DNA of 10,186 bases from Patescibacteria group bacterium (GCA_023381035.1 JAMCTK010000010.1:1-10186); one strand, 5' to 3'. Shown: positions 1-7,535, counted from the first letter of the stretch. The notes: generated from the letters alone by a model not told the origin. Numbers and translations are program-made.

Positions 1-6
1 TGAGCA

Positions 7-36
7 TTGACTAGTAATTGGCGCAAATAGTATAAA
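7..36 (+). promoter_or_regulatory. Probable sigma-70-type promoter of the Kef-type antiporter gene
   Basis: A -35-like TTGACT (7-12) and a -10-like TATAAA (31-36) are separated by 18 bp; each matches five of six consensus bases. The ATG of the antiporter gene begins 6 nt after the -10 box, so the expected transcription start falls on the start codon. No Shine-Dalgarno sequence lies between them. The mRNA is therefore inferred to be leaderless. Confidence 0.6.
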
Positions 37-42
37 TAATTA

Positions 43-1728
43 ATGGACTCCCTTTTTCTGGAAATCACCGTAATTATTGCGCTTGCTTCTATTCTTTCTT
101 TAATCTTCAGAATTTTTAGGCAGCCGGAGATTCTTGCTTATATTTTAACTGGGATATTAATCGGCCCACTCGGACTCCTTCAGTTAAATAACCACAGCTT
201 TTTTACCGCAATGGGGGATTTAGGGGTAACACTTCTTCTTTTCATGATTGGTTTGGAGATAAAAATTAAGGACTTAACCTCAGTTGGAAAAACAACTTTA
301 ATTTTAGGACCTGCTCAAATAATTCTTTCGGTGATTGCATCTTATGTTATTTCTTTGGCATTTGGTTTTCCAATTCTAAGCTCTTTGTTCATCGGTTTTG
401 CATTGGCGTTTTCGAGTACGATCATAATTATTAAAATCCTATCTGACAAACGTGAGTTACATTCCTTATATGCCAAAATGTCTGTTGGCACGTTATTAAT
501 ACAAGATTTCGTAGCTATACTTTTTTTAATTTTTCTTTCTGCAATCGGAAACAGCTCCGGTCAATCGATTCTTACGCAACTTGGACTAATTGGATTAAAA
601 GCAGCTATTATGTTTGCTGCTATTATTTTCTTGAGTCAAAAAATATTTCCTAAAGTTATTGAGTATGTTGCAAAATCTCAAGAAGTATTGTTTTTACTAA
701 GCATTGCCTGGGTTTTTGGACTGGCAGCAATAGTGAGTTCTAAATATATAGGATTTTCCATAGAAATAGGTGGATTTTTAGCGGGACTTGCTTTAGCAAA
801 TTCTGTTGCTAATTACCAAATCATTGCCAAGGTGAAGATATTGAGAGACTTTTTCATAGTAATCTTTTTTGTTCTACTTGGGATGCAGATGACGTTTAAC
901 AACATCATGCCTATTTTAATTCCTGCAATTGTCTTTTCTTTTTTTGTCTTAATTGGAAAACCCTTGATTGTAATGTTGATAATGGGGGACATGGGCTATA
1001 AAAAAAGAACATCTTTTCTAACCGGACTTTCACTCTCTCAGATTTCTGAGTTCTCCTTAATCCTCATCTTTATGGGAAGCAAACTCGGACACGTAACCCC
1101 TCAGGTAGTTTCTTTGATGACTTTGGTTGGAATTACTACTTTTATTTGCTCGTCATATTTAATGGTTAATAGTAAATTTTTATATAGAGTTTTTGGAAAA
1201 TATTTGAGTGTCTTTGAAAATAAACATAATCATAAAGAAGACACACTTCAAGCAGTAGAAGAGATGGATCATCTTAAAGACCATGTTGTTCTGGTGGGAG
1301 GAGATCAAATGGGGCTTTCCATTATTGAAGCCTTAGAAGACCTAGATACAGATGTTGTTGTAATAGATTTTGATCCTAATGTAGTCAAGAATCTACAAAG
1401 CAAAAAGGTTCATAAGCTTTTTGGAGATATCGCAGATCTGGATATTCAAGAGCGAGCCAAGCTTGACAGTGCAAAGCTCGTTATTTCGACAATACCGGAT
1501 TTGGAAGATAATTTACTTCTTCTTAAGGAGCTGCAACACGAAAACAGAAAAGCAAAGGTTGTTGTGATGGCAATGGAAGCACACGAAGCAAAGACATTAT
1601 ATAAAGCAGGAGCAGACTATGTTGTTCTTCCGTATTTGGCTGGAGGTAGGCAAGTGGTTAAGTTATTGTATGATAATCTGGAGAAAATGGGTGATCTCAA
1701 GTTAAAGGACAAGGAATATATTAAATAG
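43..1728 (+). CDS. Kef-type monovalent cation/proton antiporter (CPA2) with C-terminal TrkA-N domain
   Basis: This 561-residue inner-membrane protein belongs to the CPA2 monovalent cation:proton antiporter family, which exchanges K+ or Na+ for H+. Residues 1-390 hold about a dozen hydrophobic segments. The N-terminus has the family pattern of a [18 protein letters not shown] stretch (27-44), followed by GLEIKIKDL. The transport core is seen as SST at 124-126 and the conserved QD pair at 154-155. Residues 413-545 form a Rossmann-type TrkA-N (RCK) domain whose dinucleotide loop reads GGDQMG (419-424) instead of the usual GxGxxG, followed by the acidic IDFD (441-444). The loop difference may alter nucleotide preference. 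The start at the first ATG places the hydrophobic N-terminus as in relatives. The 3' end overlaps the convergent prfA by 8 bp. The exact ion cannot be told from sequence; the family assignment is secure. Confidence 0.93.
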   Translation: MDSLFLEITVIIALASILSLIFRIFRQPEILAYILTGILIGPLGLLQLNNHSFFTAMGDLGVTLLLFMIGLEIKIKDLTSVGKTTLILGPAQIILSVIASYVISLAFGFPILSSLFIGFALAFSSTIIIIKILSDKRELHSLYAKMSVGTLLIQDFVAILFLIFLSAIGNSSGQSILTQLGLIGLKAAIMFAAIIFLSQKIFPKVIEYVAKSQEVLFLLSIAWVFGLAAIVSSKYIGFSIEIGGFLAGLALANSVANYQIIAKVKILRDFFIVIFFVLLGMQMTFNNIMPILIPAIVFSFFVLIGKPLIVMLIMGDMGYKKRTSFLTGLSLSQISEFSLILIFMGSKLGHVTPQVVSLMTLVGITTFICSSYLMVNSKFLYRVFGKYLSVFENKHNHKEDTLQAVEEMDHLKDHVVLVGGDQMGLSIIEALEDLDTDVVVIDFDPNVVKNLQSKKVHKLFGDIADLDIQERAKLDSAKLVISTIPDLEDNLLLLKELQHENRKAKVVVMAMEAHEAKTLYKAGADYVVLPYLAGGRQVVKLLYDNLEKMGDLKLKDKEYIK

Positions 1729-2626
1729 ATTCAGTTAAGTCTTCAGAGTTTTCCAGTTCTTTCATTCCTTCAACAACGTCTGTCAAATTTCCATCAAGCA
1801 GGGAGGGGAGATTGTGCCATGATTTATTAATTCTATGATCAGTCATTCTATCCTGAGGAAAATTGTATGTCCTTATTTTTTCTGCTCTCATTCCACGTCC
1901 AACCTGAGTAGATTTCAATGAAGAAATTTCTCCGTGTCTTTTTTCTACTTCAATTTCCCAAAGCTTTGCCCTAAGCAGCTTTTCCGCAATTTCTCTGTTT
2001 TTAATCTGAAGTCTTTCTGTTTGACAGGTTACAGTAATTCCGGTGGGTCTGTGTTTCAGTCTAACCGCTGTTGAAACCTTGTTTACATTTTGACCGCCAT
2101 GTCCTCCTGATCTAAAAGCTTCAAATTCAATGTCTTCAGGATTAATATGTAGATCTAAATCTTCTAGCTCTGGAAGGATAGAAACAGTTGCAGTAGATGT
2201 ATGAATTCTTCCTCGCTTTTCTGTTTCCGGAGTTCTTTGGACGCGATGAACACCGGCTTCGTATTTTAAAGCACCAAAAGCACCTCTGCCAGTTATTTTG
2301 ATAACATTGTCATCTACGAGCTCTACCTTAAACCCTTTAAGCTGGGCAAAGCGACTATACATCCTTAAGAGATCTTCTCCCCATAATTTTGCTTCATCTC
2401 CGCCAGTTGCTCCTTTTATTTCCAAAATGGCGTTCCTTTGATCCAAGGAGTCTTCACTGGAGCTTCTTTCGCTTGTCATTGTGTCTTCTATTGCTTTTTT
2501 TTGAAGCTCCAAATCACTTATTTCTTGCTTAGCAAGTTCTGCCATAGCAGGATCTTCAAGTAAGATTTTTGTTTCTTGGATTTTTTGTTCGAGCTCCCTG
2601 AGCTGAACTAGTCTGTAATCGTCCAT
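1721..2626 (-). CDS. prfA: Peptide chain release factor 1 (compact form)
   Basis: RF1 recognises UAA and UAG in the ribosomal A site and triggers peptidyl-tRNA hydrolysis. The protein has 301 residues against about 360 in E. coli. The catalytic GGQ loop is at 177-179 in [11 protein letters not shown]. The codon-recognition tripeptide reads PET (133-135), in [14 protein letters not shown], where E. coli RF1 has PAT; this excludes RF2, which has SPF. The [13 protein letters not shown] block starts near residue 67, about 40 residues earlier than in E. coli, so domain 1 is shortened. A further few residues are missing after VELVDD (102-106). The short N-terminus is real: the in-frame upstream codon just past three ATT/CTT codons is the rpmE stop TAG. 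It lies 12 nt downstream of rpmE in the same direction, with no Shine-Dalgarno, so the two are probably co-transcribed. The methyltransferase gene prmC, often next to prfA, is not present. Confidence 0.96.
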   Translation of the reverse strand: MDDYRLVQLRELEQKIQETKILLEDPAMAELAKQEISDLELQKKAIEDTMTSERSSSEDSLDQRNAILEIKGATGGDEAKLWGEDLLRMYSRFAQLKGFKVELVDDNVIKITGRGAFGALKYEAGVHRVQRTPETEKRGRIHTSTATVSILPELEDLDLHINPEDIEFEAFRSGGHGGQNVNKVSTAVRLKHRPTGITVTCQTERLQIKNREIAEKLLRAKLWEIEVEKRHGEISSLKSTQVGRGMRAEKIRTYNFPQDRMTDHRINKSWHNLPSLLDGNLTDVVEGMKELENSEDLTESI

Positions 2627-2638
2627 AGGAAGAATAAT

Positions 2639-2935
2639 CTATTTAGCGTTGAGAAGCATTTCCCGTAGTGTCATTGGGCCTTGAGACTTAGCTTTTTCTT
2701 TTTCTATTTTTTCCTTTTTAACAGCAAGATGTTTTTGACCAATTTCCTGCTTCTTCTGAAATTTTTGAATCCTTGATGCGCTATCGACAAATCTTTGTTC
2801 GCCTGTGTAAAAAGGATGGCATTTATTGCAAAGTTCAATATGAATTACCTCTTGTGTTGAGCCCACAGTAAAACGGTTTCCGCAAACGCAGATTACCTGT
2901 GCATCATAATATTGTGGATGAATTGCTTGTTTCAT
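2639..2935 (-). CDS. rpmE: 50S ribosomal protein L31, zinc-binding type, with C-terminal extension
   Basis: bL31 is a large-subunit protein at the central protuberance that bridges the two subunits. I chose the internal ATG at 2935 because the product then begins MKQAIHPQYY, the normal start of the family; a start at 2992 would add 19 unrelated residues and run through the promoter. The protein is 98 residues long. The zinc ligands are Cys16, Cys18, Cys36 and Cys39 in CVCGN and CNKCHPFYTG, so this is the C+ (zinc) paralogue. E. coli L31 has about 70 residues; here about 30 extra charged residues follow, rich in Lys and Glu and ending in PMTLREMLLNAK. prfA follows after 12 nt. It has its own promoter and does not depend on hisS transcription. 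Confidence 0.95.
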   Translation of the reverse strand: MKQAIHPQYYDAQVICVCGNRFTVGSTQEVIHIELCNKCHPFYTGEQRFVDSASRIQKFQKKQEIGQKHLAVKKEKIEKEKAKSQGPMTLREMLLNAK

Positions 2936-2941
2936 ACCTAA

Positions 2942-2970
2942 ATTATACAGGATTTCTGAATCTAACACAA
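2942..2970 (-). promoter_or_regulatory. Probable rpmE-prfA promoter, leaderless geometry
   Basis: On the minus strand a perfect TATAAT (2947 to 2942) is immediately preceded by TG, and lies 17 bp after TTGTGT (2970 to 2965), which matches the -35 consensus only in its first three bases. Six nucleotides (TTAGGT) separate the -10 box from the rpmE ATG, so the transcript should begin at or within a base or two of the start codon. This supports the internal rpmE start. Confidence 0.6.
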
Positions 2971-3008
2971 GCACGACGTTCATTTTCTCCAAACCATAAT
3001 TTTACCCA

Positions 3009-3037
3009 TTGCAGTTTTATTTTGGAAATGATATTAA
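3009..3037 (+). promoter_or_regulatory. Possible weak promoter of the 3044 small ORF
   Basis: TTGCAG (3009-3014) and TATTAA (3032-3037) are 17 bp apart, and the -10-like box ends 6 nt before the ATG at 3044. The matches to consensus are modest (three and four of six). The spacing matches that of the antiporter and rpmE genes, which is the main reason for listing it. Confidence 0.4.
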
Positions 3038-3043
3038 ATATTT

Positions 3044-3262
3044 ATGGAAAGAAGAAGTGGTCAAGGTTTATTAAGCGGGGTAAAAGGTGTAGTTTTTGAA
3101 AAAACAAGAGGAGCGGAGTGTCCGTTACTTAAAAAGCCATTTAAAATAATGTTGGAGGAAAACGGAAAAGCCGCAGATGTTTTTCGCTCATTTCATGAAT
3201 CCCATAATGCAGCAGTCAGAAGAACTTTCCGAATAAGACAACTACGAGGAAGAGTTGCTTAG
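3044..3262 (+). CDS. Small basic protein of unknown function
   Basis: I do not recognise this 72-residue product. It is rich in Arg, Lys and Gly, with a basic C-terminus (RRTFRIRQLRGRVA), one Cys, and no evident signal peptide or membrane segment. Support for coding comes from three points. Its third codon positions are AT-rich like its neighbours. It fills almost all of an otherwise empty 323-bp gap between rpmE and hisS. A promoter-like pair ends 6 nt upstream. Its stop overlaps the hisS stop on the other strand by 4 bp, so the two genes converge. No Shine-Dalgarno is visible. The basic composition would suit a nucleic-acid or ribosome-binding protein, but that is only a guess. It could also be a chance ORF over a non-coding region. 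Confidence 0.55.
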   Translation: MERRSGQGLLSGVKGVVFEKTRGAECPLLKKPFKIMLEENGKAADVFRSFHESHNAAVRRTFRIRQLRGRVA

Positions 3263-4518
3263 CAATTGCCACAAGTACAAACAGTTAACTTTTCAATAAT
3301 TTTTTCCATAGACAGTGTTTCTTGCGTCCTTTTATCCATGTCCTTTAAAATCAATTCTTTGCCATTAATAATTAAGACATAGGGAATTTGTTTTTTATCT
3401 GCGTATTTGAGTTGTTTTTCCAATAAATTCTTTTCTGACGTTTGACCTAGGTAAATCTCTGTAGAAATGAAGTTTTCTCTTAGTTCAGAAGCGGTTTTTA
3501 AGGCTTCTTTATCTGAGTCATTAAGATCGGAAATTGCAACTAAAACTTTGGTTACTTCTAGATCTTTTGGAAATAAGTCAAATTGTTCCATTGCCTCAAT
3601 TAGTCTGTCAAAACCAAAGGCAAAACCGACAGCCGGGATAGATTTTTCAGCGAAGATCCCGATTAAATTGTCATATCTTCCTCCTCCTGCAATTGATCCG
3701 GCTGAATAGCCTTCTATGTCAACTTCAAAAACAAGTCCCGTGTAATAATCCAAGCCTCTAGTCAAAAAAGGATCAAACTTATATTTTTCCTGAGAAATTC
3801 CCATTTTTTGTAAATAGTCAAAGACTTCCTGAGTGTCATCGGGAATAGAAAGTGTCTTTAAACCATCAAAGATTTCTTCTGCCTGTTTTTTGTCAAAGCC
3901 ATTTCCTGTAAGCTCATCTATTACTCCTGCTTTTCCAATTTTCATCACTTTATCTATTGCCCTAAAAACTAAAGCTTGTTTTTCGGTAGGAATATTAAAT
4001 TTAGTTTTAAAATAATTGGCGACAGCTTCACGATTGTTGATGTAAACTTTAAAATCCTTAAAACCAAGAATTTCCAAAGATCTAATTGCTAGTGCAATTA
4101 TTTCTGCATCAGATAGAGAAGAGGAGGAGCCTATGGTGTCTACATCTAGTTGTAAAAATTCTCGAAATCTGCCTTTTTGTGGATTTTCCGCTCGCCAGAC
4201 ATTTTGAATCTGATACCTCTTAAAAGGAAAAGTTAATTCATTTTGATATTGCGCAGCAACTCTGGCTAGAGGAACTGTTTGATCGTATCTAAGAGCAACT
4301 TTTCTCTTGCCATTGTCTTCAAATTTATACATCAGTTTTTCGCCTTCATCTCCATATTTTCCGGTTAAGACTTCCTGATACTCAAGAGCTGGAGTTTCGA
4401 GTGGTTCAAAGCCATATAGCTCAAACACCTCTTTCAAGGTGTTTATTACAAATTGTCTTTTTCTGGTTTCTTCAGGGAGAAAGTCCCTAAATCCTTTAAG
4501 CGTTTGCGCTTTTATCAT
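3259..4518 (-). CDS. hisS: Histidyl-tRNA synthetase
   Basis: This class II synthetase charges tRNA-His with histidine. At 419 residues it has normal family length. It opens with KGFRDFLPEE (8-17). RYDQTVPLAR lies at 77-86. Motif 2 spans about 100-130, with FKRYQIQNVWRAENPQKGR then EFLQLDVD. The histidine-specific signature RGLDYYTG is at 254-261, AGGGRYDNL at 277-285, and motif 3 GFAFGFDRL at 298-306. Residues from about 323 form the anticodon-binding domain. The C-terminus is unusual in ending with three cysteines, CTCGNC (414-419). The gene is 15 nt downstream of the AI-2E permease gene and in the same reading frame, separated only by a TGA codon. A weak AGGA precedes the ATG, and a TATAAT in the gap may give it a promoter of its own. 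Confidence 0.97.
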   Translation of the reverse strand: MIKAQTLKGFRDFLPEETRKRQFVINTLKEVFELYGFEPLETPALEYQEVLTGKYGDEGEKLMYKFEDNGKRKVALRYDQTVPLARVAAQYQNELTFPFKRYQIQNVWRAENPQKGRFREFLQLDVDTIGSSSSLSDAEIIALAIRSLEILGFKDFKVYINNREAVANYFKTKFNIPTEKQALVFRAIDKVMKIGKAGVIDELTGNGFDKKQAEEIFDGLKTLSIPDDTQEVFDYLQKMGISQEKYKFDPFLTRGLDYYTGLVFEVDIEGYSAGSIAGGGRYDNLIGIFAEKSIPAVGFAFGFDRLIEAMEQFDLFPKDLEVTKVLVAISDLNDSDKEALKTASELRENFISTEIYLGQTSEKNLLEKQLKYADKKQIPYVLIINGKELILKDMDKRTQETLSMEKIIEKLTVCTCGNC

Positions 4519-4527
4519 ATGTCCTAT

Positions 4528-4533
4528 ATTATA
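4528..4533 (-). promoter_or_regulatory. Possible internal -10 element upstream of hisS
   Basis: A perfect TATAAT (4533 to 4528 on the minus strand) directly follows the TGA stop of the AI-2E gene and ends 9 nt before the hisS ATG. No convincing -35 box lies 16-18 bp upstream (best TTCATT at 18 bp). It could provide hisS with a short-leader transcript in addition to read-through from the operon promoter, or be a chance match in AT-rich DNA. Confidence 0.35.
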
Positions 4534-5565
4534 TCATCTTTCCTTTGGGGAAATGAAGTGGTGTCCAAGATCGCGGATTGCTAAGATAACTATGCTGATT
4601 ACAGGAATTGCAAAAATTGCGCCCATTACTCCGGCAACTTTAAATCCGACTATGAATGAAAGGAGTACTACGATAGGATGAATTTTAAATGCTTTACCCA
4701 TGAACTTTGGTCCCCAAATATTGAATATGACCTGCTGAGCAATTAGCAGGATTAAAAATACTGCAATCGCTTTTGCAGGATCTGCGATAAAGGCTACGAA
4801 AATTGGAGGAACAATGGCAAGTATTGGTCCGATCATCGGAACTGCCGTTAGAATGCCTGCAATTACGGCAGTTGATGCGGCAAATTCAATACTGAAAATT
4901 CGTAAAACTGCCCATGTTAAAAGACCGTTAATGATTGCAAAAGTTATTTGAACTCTAATGAAAGATGCAAAGGTTGTGTTGATAATATTTTGAATGTCTC
5001 TAAATGATTTATGCCATCTGGTTGGAATTAGTTCGTAAATTTCTTTATCAATTTTTTCATTATCAACAACCAAATAGAATGAGACTATGAGGATTACTAA
5101 AAGTTGGAACAAGAAGTTCGCAACTGAGGGGATAAGAGCAACAGCATTGTCCAAAGAAGAGATAAAGTCTTTGTTCCATTTTTGTACAAACTTCGGAGCA
5201 GTATCAAGAAAATTAGGCACAATTCTTGATAAGGCGTCAAACTGATAGGTGATTGCCGGAATAAATAGAAATATAGCTGCCGTAATAATGGCAGTTACTA
5301 AAGCGTAAATAATTATCGCTGATGCTGTTCTTGAGAATTTAGAAAAATTAGAAAGTTTTTCAACTACTGGTTCCAATATGAAACTCAATAACCAAGAAAG
5401 AATCAAGATTACTATTACGTCGGAAAAATTTCCCAAAAATTGCCAGCTAAACTGCAAAAGATATATACCAACAGCTAATGTAAGTAAAACCGATAGGAGT
5501 TTCAAGGAAGTTAATTCTTTTTTTAAGTCGTTTAACAAATTTTTATAGTAATATGTATTTTGCAA
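4534..5565 (-). CDS. AI-2E family (PerM/TqsA-type) transporter
   Basis: The 343-residue product is an integral membrane protein of the AI-2E transporter family. Known members have been linked to autoinducer-2 export (TqsA) or Na+/H+ antiport, but most are uncharacterised. Two hydrophobic segments lie near residues 21-67, one near 80-103, a long soluble stretch follows, and the rest span about 145 to 330. The C-terminal half carries the family pattern of glycine- and proline-rich helices, such as AVPMIGPILAIVPP, FNIWGPKFMGKAFKIHPIVV and AGVMGAIFAIPV. The start is uncertain: the reading frame begins with TTG at 5565, with no in-frame ATG or Shine-Dalgarno nearby, and a second TTG lies nine codons later. 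It stops with TGA, the only gene in the window to do so. It follows the M24 peptidase gene after 38 nt and is probably co-transcribed with it. Confidence 0.9.
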   Translation of the reverse strand: MQNTYYYKNLLNDLKKELTSLKLLSVLLTLAVGIYLLQFSWQFLGNFSDVIVILILSWLLSFILEPVVEKLSNFSKFSRTASAIIIYALVTAIITAAIFLFIPAITYQFDALSRIVPNFLDTAPKFVQKWNKDFISSLDNAVALIPSVANFLFQLLVILIVSFYLVVDNEKIDKEIYELIPTRWHKSFRDIQNIINTTFASFIRVQITFAIINGLLTWAVLRIFSIEFAASTAVIAGILTAVPMIGPILAIVPPIFVAFIADPAKAIAVFLILLIAQQVIFNIWGPKFMGKAFKIHPIVVLLSFIVGFKVAGVMGAIFAIPVISIVILAIRDLGHHFISPKER

Positions 5566-5603
5566 AGAAGCAAGATTGTCTTTATGGAAAAAAGGGCGAA
5601 TTA

Positions 5604-6305
5604 TTACAGCTCAAATAAGTTTTTTGAGGATTTAGTTAGTATCTCGACGTTATTTTTCGTTAAAAGAACAGTGTCTTCAATTCTTACTCCACCAAAATCT
5701 TTAATATAAATTCCTGGTTCAATTGAAAAAACCATTCCGGATCTCAGGTAAGATTTTGATTTTGGAGAAAGTCTTAAACCAGAGTGCACTTTTTTGCCGA
5801 TTCCATGTCCGAGAGAATGGGGCATTGGCGGATACTTCTTATCTTCTAAATAATCTCTGGCAATTTTGTCTACATCGAAAGATCTAACAGGATTTTGATT
5901 AATGATGGTTGTTTTCATATAATCAATCGCTAATAATTGAGCTTTTAAAACATCCTCATAAAACTCTCTTTGTTTTTTGCTTGGCTTTCCTAGAAATAAG
6001 GTGCGTGTCATGTCAGAACAAAGCCCGTTAATTTTTGCACCAAAATCAAGCATAATTATGTCTCCCTTTTTAAGTTTTCTATCTGATGATGGTTTGTGAT
6101 GAACATGGGAAGAATTTTCTCCAAATGCAACGATCGTTTTAAAAGCAAGTCCATCTGAGTATTTTCGAATGCGCTTGTTAATTTTTTTAACGATATCTGT
6201 TTCCGATACACCTTCAATTAAGTGGGGGAGAATGTATTTAAAAGTCTGATCGGTGATTAAGCAGGCTTTTTTAATAGATCCTATCTCCGCAGGGGATTTT
6301 TTCAT
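5604..6305 (-). CDS. M24 family metallopeptidase, Xaa-Pro aminopeptidase/dipeptidase-like, single domain
   Basis: M24 'pita-bread' enzymes remove an N-terminal residue using two metal ions. All five expected metal ligands are visible: Asp in IMLDFGA, Asp in CSDMTRT, His in SLGHGIG, Glu in SIEPGIY, and Glu in VRIEDT. An upstream VHHKPS matches the substrate-site histidine region of proline peptidases. At 233 residues the protein is only the catalytic domain. It begins at the KSPAEIGSIKKA helix that normally follows the N-terminal creatinase domain, which is absent. The motif order fits prolidase/Xaa-Pro aminopeptidase better than methionine aminopeptidase, although substrate cannot be fixed. 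The ATG overlaps the stop of the preceding gene as TAATG, suggesting translational coupling. No Shine-Dalgarno is seen. Confidence 0.88.
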   Translation of the reverse strand: MKKSPAEIGSIKKACLITDQTFKYILPHLIEGVSETDIVKKINKRIRKYSDGLAFKTIVAFGENSSHVHHKPSSDRKLKKGDIIMLDFGAKINGLCSDMTRTLFLGKPSKKQREFYEDVLKAQLLAIDYMKTTIINQNPVRSFDVDKIARDYLEDKKYPPMPHSLGHGIGKKVHSGLRLSPKSKSYLRSGMVFSIEPGIYIKDFGGVRIEDTVLLTKNNVEILTKSSKNLFEL

Positions 6306-7060
6306 TATTTAACAATAGGAGTCAGTTTTTTTCCGCTTCCTGTTGAGGGGACAATGTTGTCACCTTTTAGAGCGTTAGGAGCTGCTATTGCCTTTGGATT
6401 ATTAGGAAAATCAGGAAACAAAATTATTTTTGAAGCAAGTAGGTGATCTTTTTTTTGAGAGTCCCAATATCCCACTACGTAGGCATTATCCATATTCTTT
6501 ATTTTAGAGAACCCTGCTGAGCTTACCTCATCTGATTCTTTTGAATACGTTGTGGTTTTTGTTATATCTTCGACGTCTATTATTATTTTCTCCTTTTCCG
6601 TAAGTAATTCAAATGAGAAATCTTTTGAATCGATCGAGGTAGTCGTTCCGTAGAAAAATTTTGGAAGCGTTGTTTCATTTATTGTTCTTGCCAAAATTCT
6701 TCTTGACTGTTTGTTATAAAGTCCAATTACTCCCAAAACAGAGTCTTTTTTAATGTCGGAAATTCCAAAAGATTTGGAAGATGGAGAATTGAATTTTGTA
6801 AGCTCATCTACGTCTATATATTTTGTATCTCCATTTAAATCTGTAAGAGTAATTTTAGTATCTGAACTATCAGTTACCACTCCTATTACGCCTCTTTTTT
6901 CAACCAATTTTAATTCGGCAACACGGGAGGCAATTTTTGTTTTTAAATCGTCAATTTGTTGTTGGGCTTTTGGTTCGGGTGTTGGGGTTGCAGCCAATAC
7001 ATTCTTAGACGAACTTGTAAATGTAAGGAGTAAGGCAATAAGAATTATTATTTTTTTCAT
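6305..7060 (-). CDS. Secreted protein with two DUF5666-like repeats
   Basis: The 251-residue product starts with a Sec signal peptide (lysines at 2-3, hydrophobic 4-14, likely cleavage after VLA near residue 23), followed by a Pro/Thr linker and a short helical stretch. Two similar beta-rich units follow. The first includes RGVIGVVTDSSDTKITLTD and later VLGVIGLYNKQSRRILARTI. The second includes FFYGTTTSIDSKDFSFELL and later AYVVGYWDSQKKDHLLASKI. This resembles DUF5666-type domains of unknown function, by pattern only. I chose ATG 7060 over an in-frame GTG at 7075 because the signal peptide then begins MKK directly. The gene starts 1 nt after the stop of the upstream Ig-like gene and overlaps the next by 1 nt, so the three are one unit. 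It probably acts outside the membrane. Confidence 0.8.
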   Translation of the reverse strand: MKKIIILIALLLTFTSSSKNVLAATPTPEPKAQQQIDDLKTKIASRVAELKLVEKRGVIGVVTDSSDTKITLTDLNGDTKYIDVDELTKFNSPSSKSFGISDIKKDSVLGVIGLYNKQSRRILARTINETTLPKFFYGTTTSIDSKDFSFELLTEKEKIIIDVEDITKTTTYSKESDEVSSAGFSKIKNMDNAYVVGYWDSQKKDHLLASKIILFPDFPNNPKAIAAPNALKGDNIVPSTGSGKKLTPIVK

Positions 7061-7061
7061 A

Positions 7062-7487
7062 TTAGAAATCTTCACTAGTAAAACTGACTGTTCTTAAAAC
7101 TGTTTTTTCTTCTCCATTTGCAGAAATAGCTGTAACTCTGACAATATTTACGCCGTCTTGGATAACTACTGTTGTTGAAAAATCTCCCCCTGAGGTTGGT
7201 TTAATAACTTCTTGATTTGCTTTTGTTGCAACTATAATAACCGATCCTGGGAGAGTTTTACCGGAAATTTTAACTGTTTTTGAATCTAAAACGACTTCAT
7301 TAGCTGGTTCAGAGATTGCAAGAAACATTCCCGATTTTGGTGCTTGAGTTGGCAATCTAACTGCTTCTGTTTTAGTTGCTTGAGGAGGAAGAGTTTTTGT
7401 TAATTGAAAAATGTAAAAAGCAATCCCTGCAACTATTAAGCCAATAAAAACTGCTGCAAAAGACAGGATTGTTTTTTCTTTTTTCAT
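7062..7487 (-). CDS. Membrane-anchored protein with a bacterial Ig-like (glucodextranase-B-like) domain
   Basis: The 141-residue product has a short cytoplasmic MKKEKT, a single hydrophobic helix at about 7-29, a Pro/Thr-containing linker and a C-terminal beta-sandwich. That domain shows the repeated Ig-like pattern: ISEPANEVVLDSKTVKISG, then LPGSVIIVA, then GGDFSTTVVIQDGVNIVRVTA. It should sit on the outer face of the membrane, anchored by the helix. Such domains usually bind polysaccharide or stack in surface proteins, but no ligand can be named. I use ATG 7487; the ORF stays open upstream to 7703 but that extension covers the promoter and the opposite MBL gene. It is the first gene of the minus-strand operon and is followed by the secreted DUF5666-like gene after 1 nt. 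Confidence 0.82.
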   Translation of the reverse strand: MKKEKTILSFAAVFIGLIVAGIAFYIFQLTKTLPPQATKTEAVRLPTQAPKSGMFLAISEPANEVVLDSKTVKISGKTLPGSVIIVATKANQEVIKPTSGGDFSTTVVIQDGVNIVRVTAISANGEEKTVLRTVSFTSEDF

Positions 7488-7506
7488 ATGGCTTTTTGGG
7501 CACCTT

Positions 7507-7535
7507 ATAATACGAAAAAAAGATTTACTTGTCAA
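7507..7535 (-). promoter_or_regulatory. Promoter of the minus-strand operon (Ig-like gene to hisS)
   Basis: On the minus strand a perfect TTGACA (7535 to 7530) and TATTAT (7512 to 7507, five of six) are exactly 17 bp apart. The expected transcription start is near 7500, giving a leader of about 13 nt before ATG 7487. This is the best-matching promoter in the window. Its -35 box overlaps the oppositely directed -35 box of the MBL-fold gene. Confidence 0.7.

Noticed and set aside
2936..2992. Longer L31 start at 2992
   Set aside because: The family begins MKQ/MKxxIHP, and the longer form would be translated from the promoter region.
2899..3099. Plus-strand ORF of 66 codons over the rpmE start region
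   Set aside because: It is antisense to the conserved N-terminus and promoter of rpmE and overlaps the better-supported ORF at 3044 in another frame.
3833..4015. Plus-strand ORFs inside hisS (also near 3467-3709 and 4439-4681)
   Set aside because: They are antisense to conserved synthetase sequence and look like frame shadows.
4516..5565. Reassigned UGA (glycine) code, giving an AI-2E-HisRS fusion
   Set aside because: None of the long reading frames contains an internal TGA, glycine is encoded by GGN throughout, and no such fusion is known to me.
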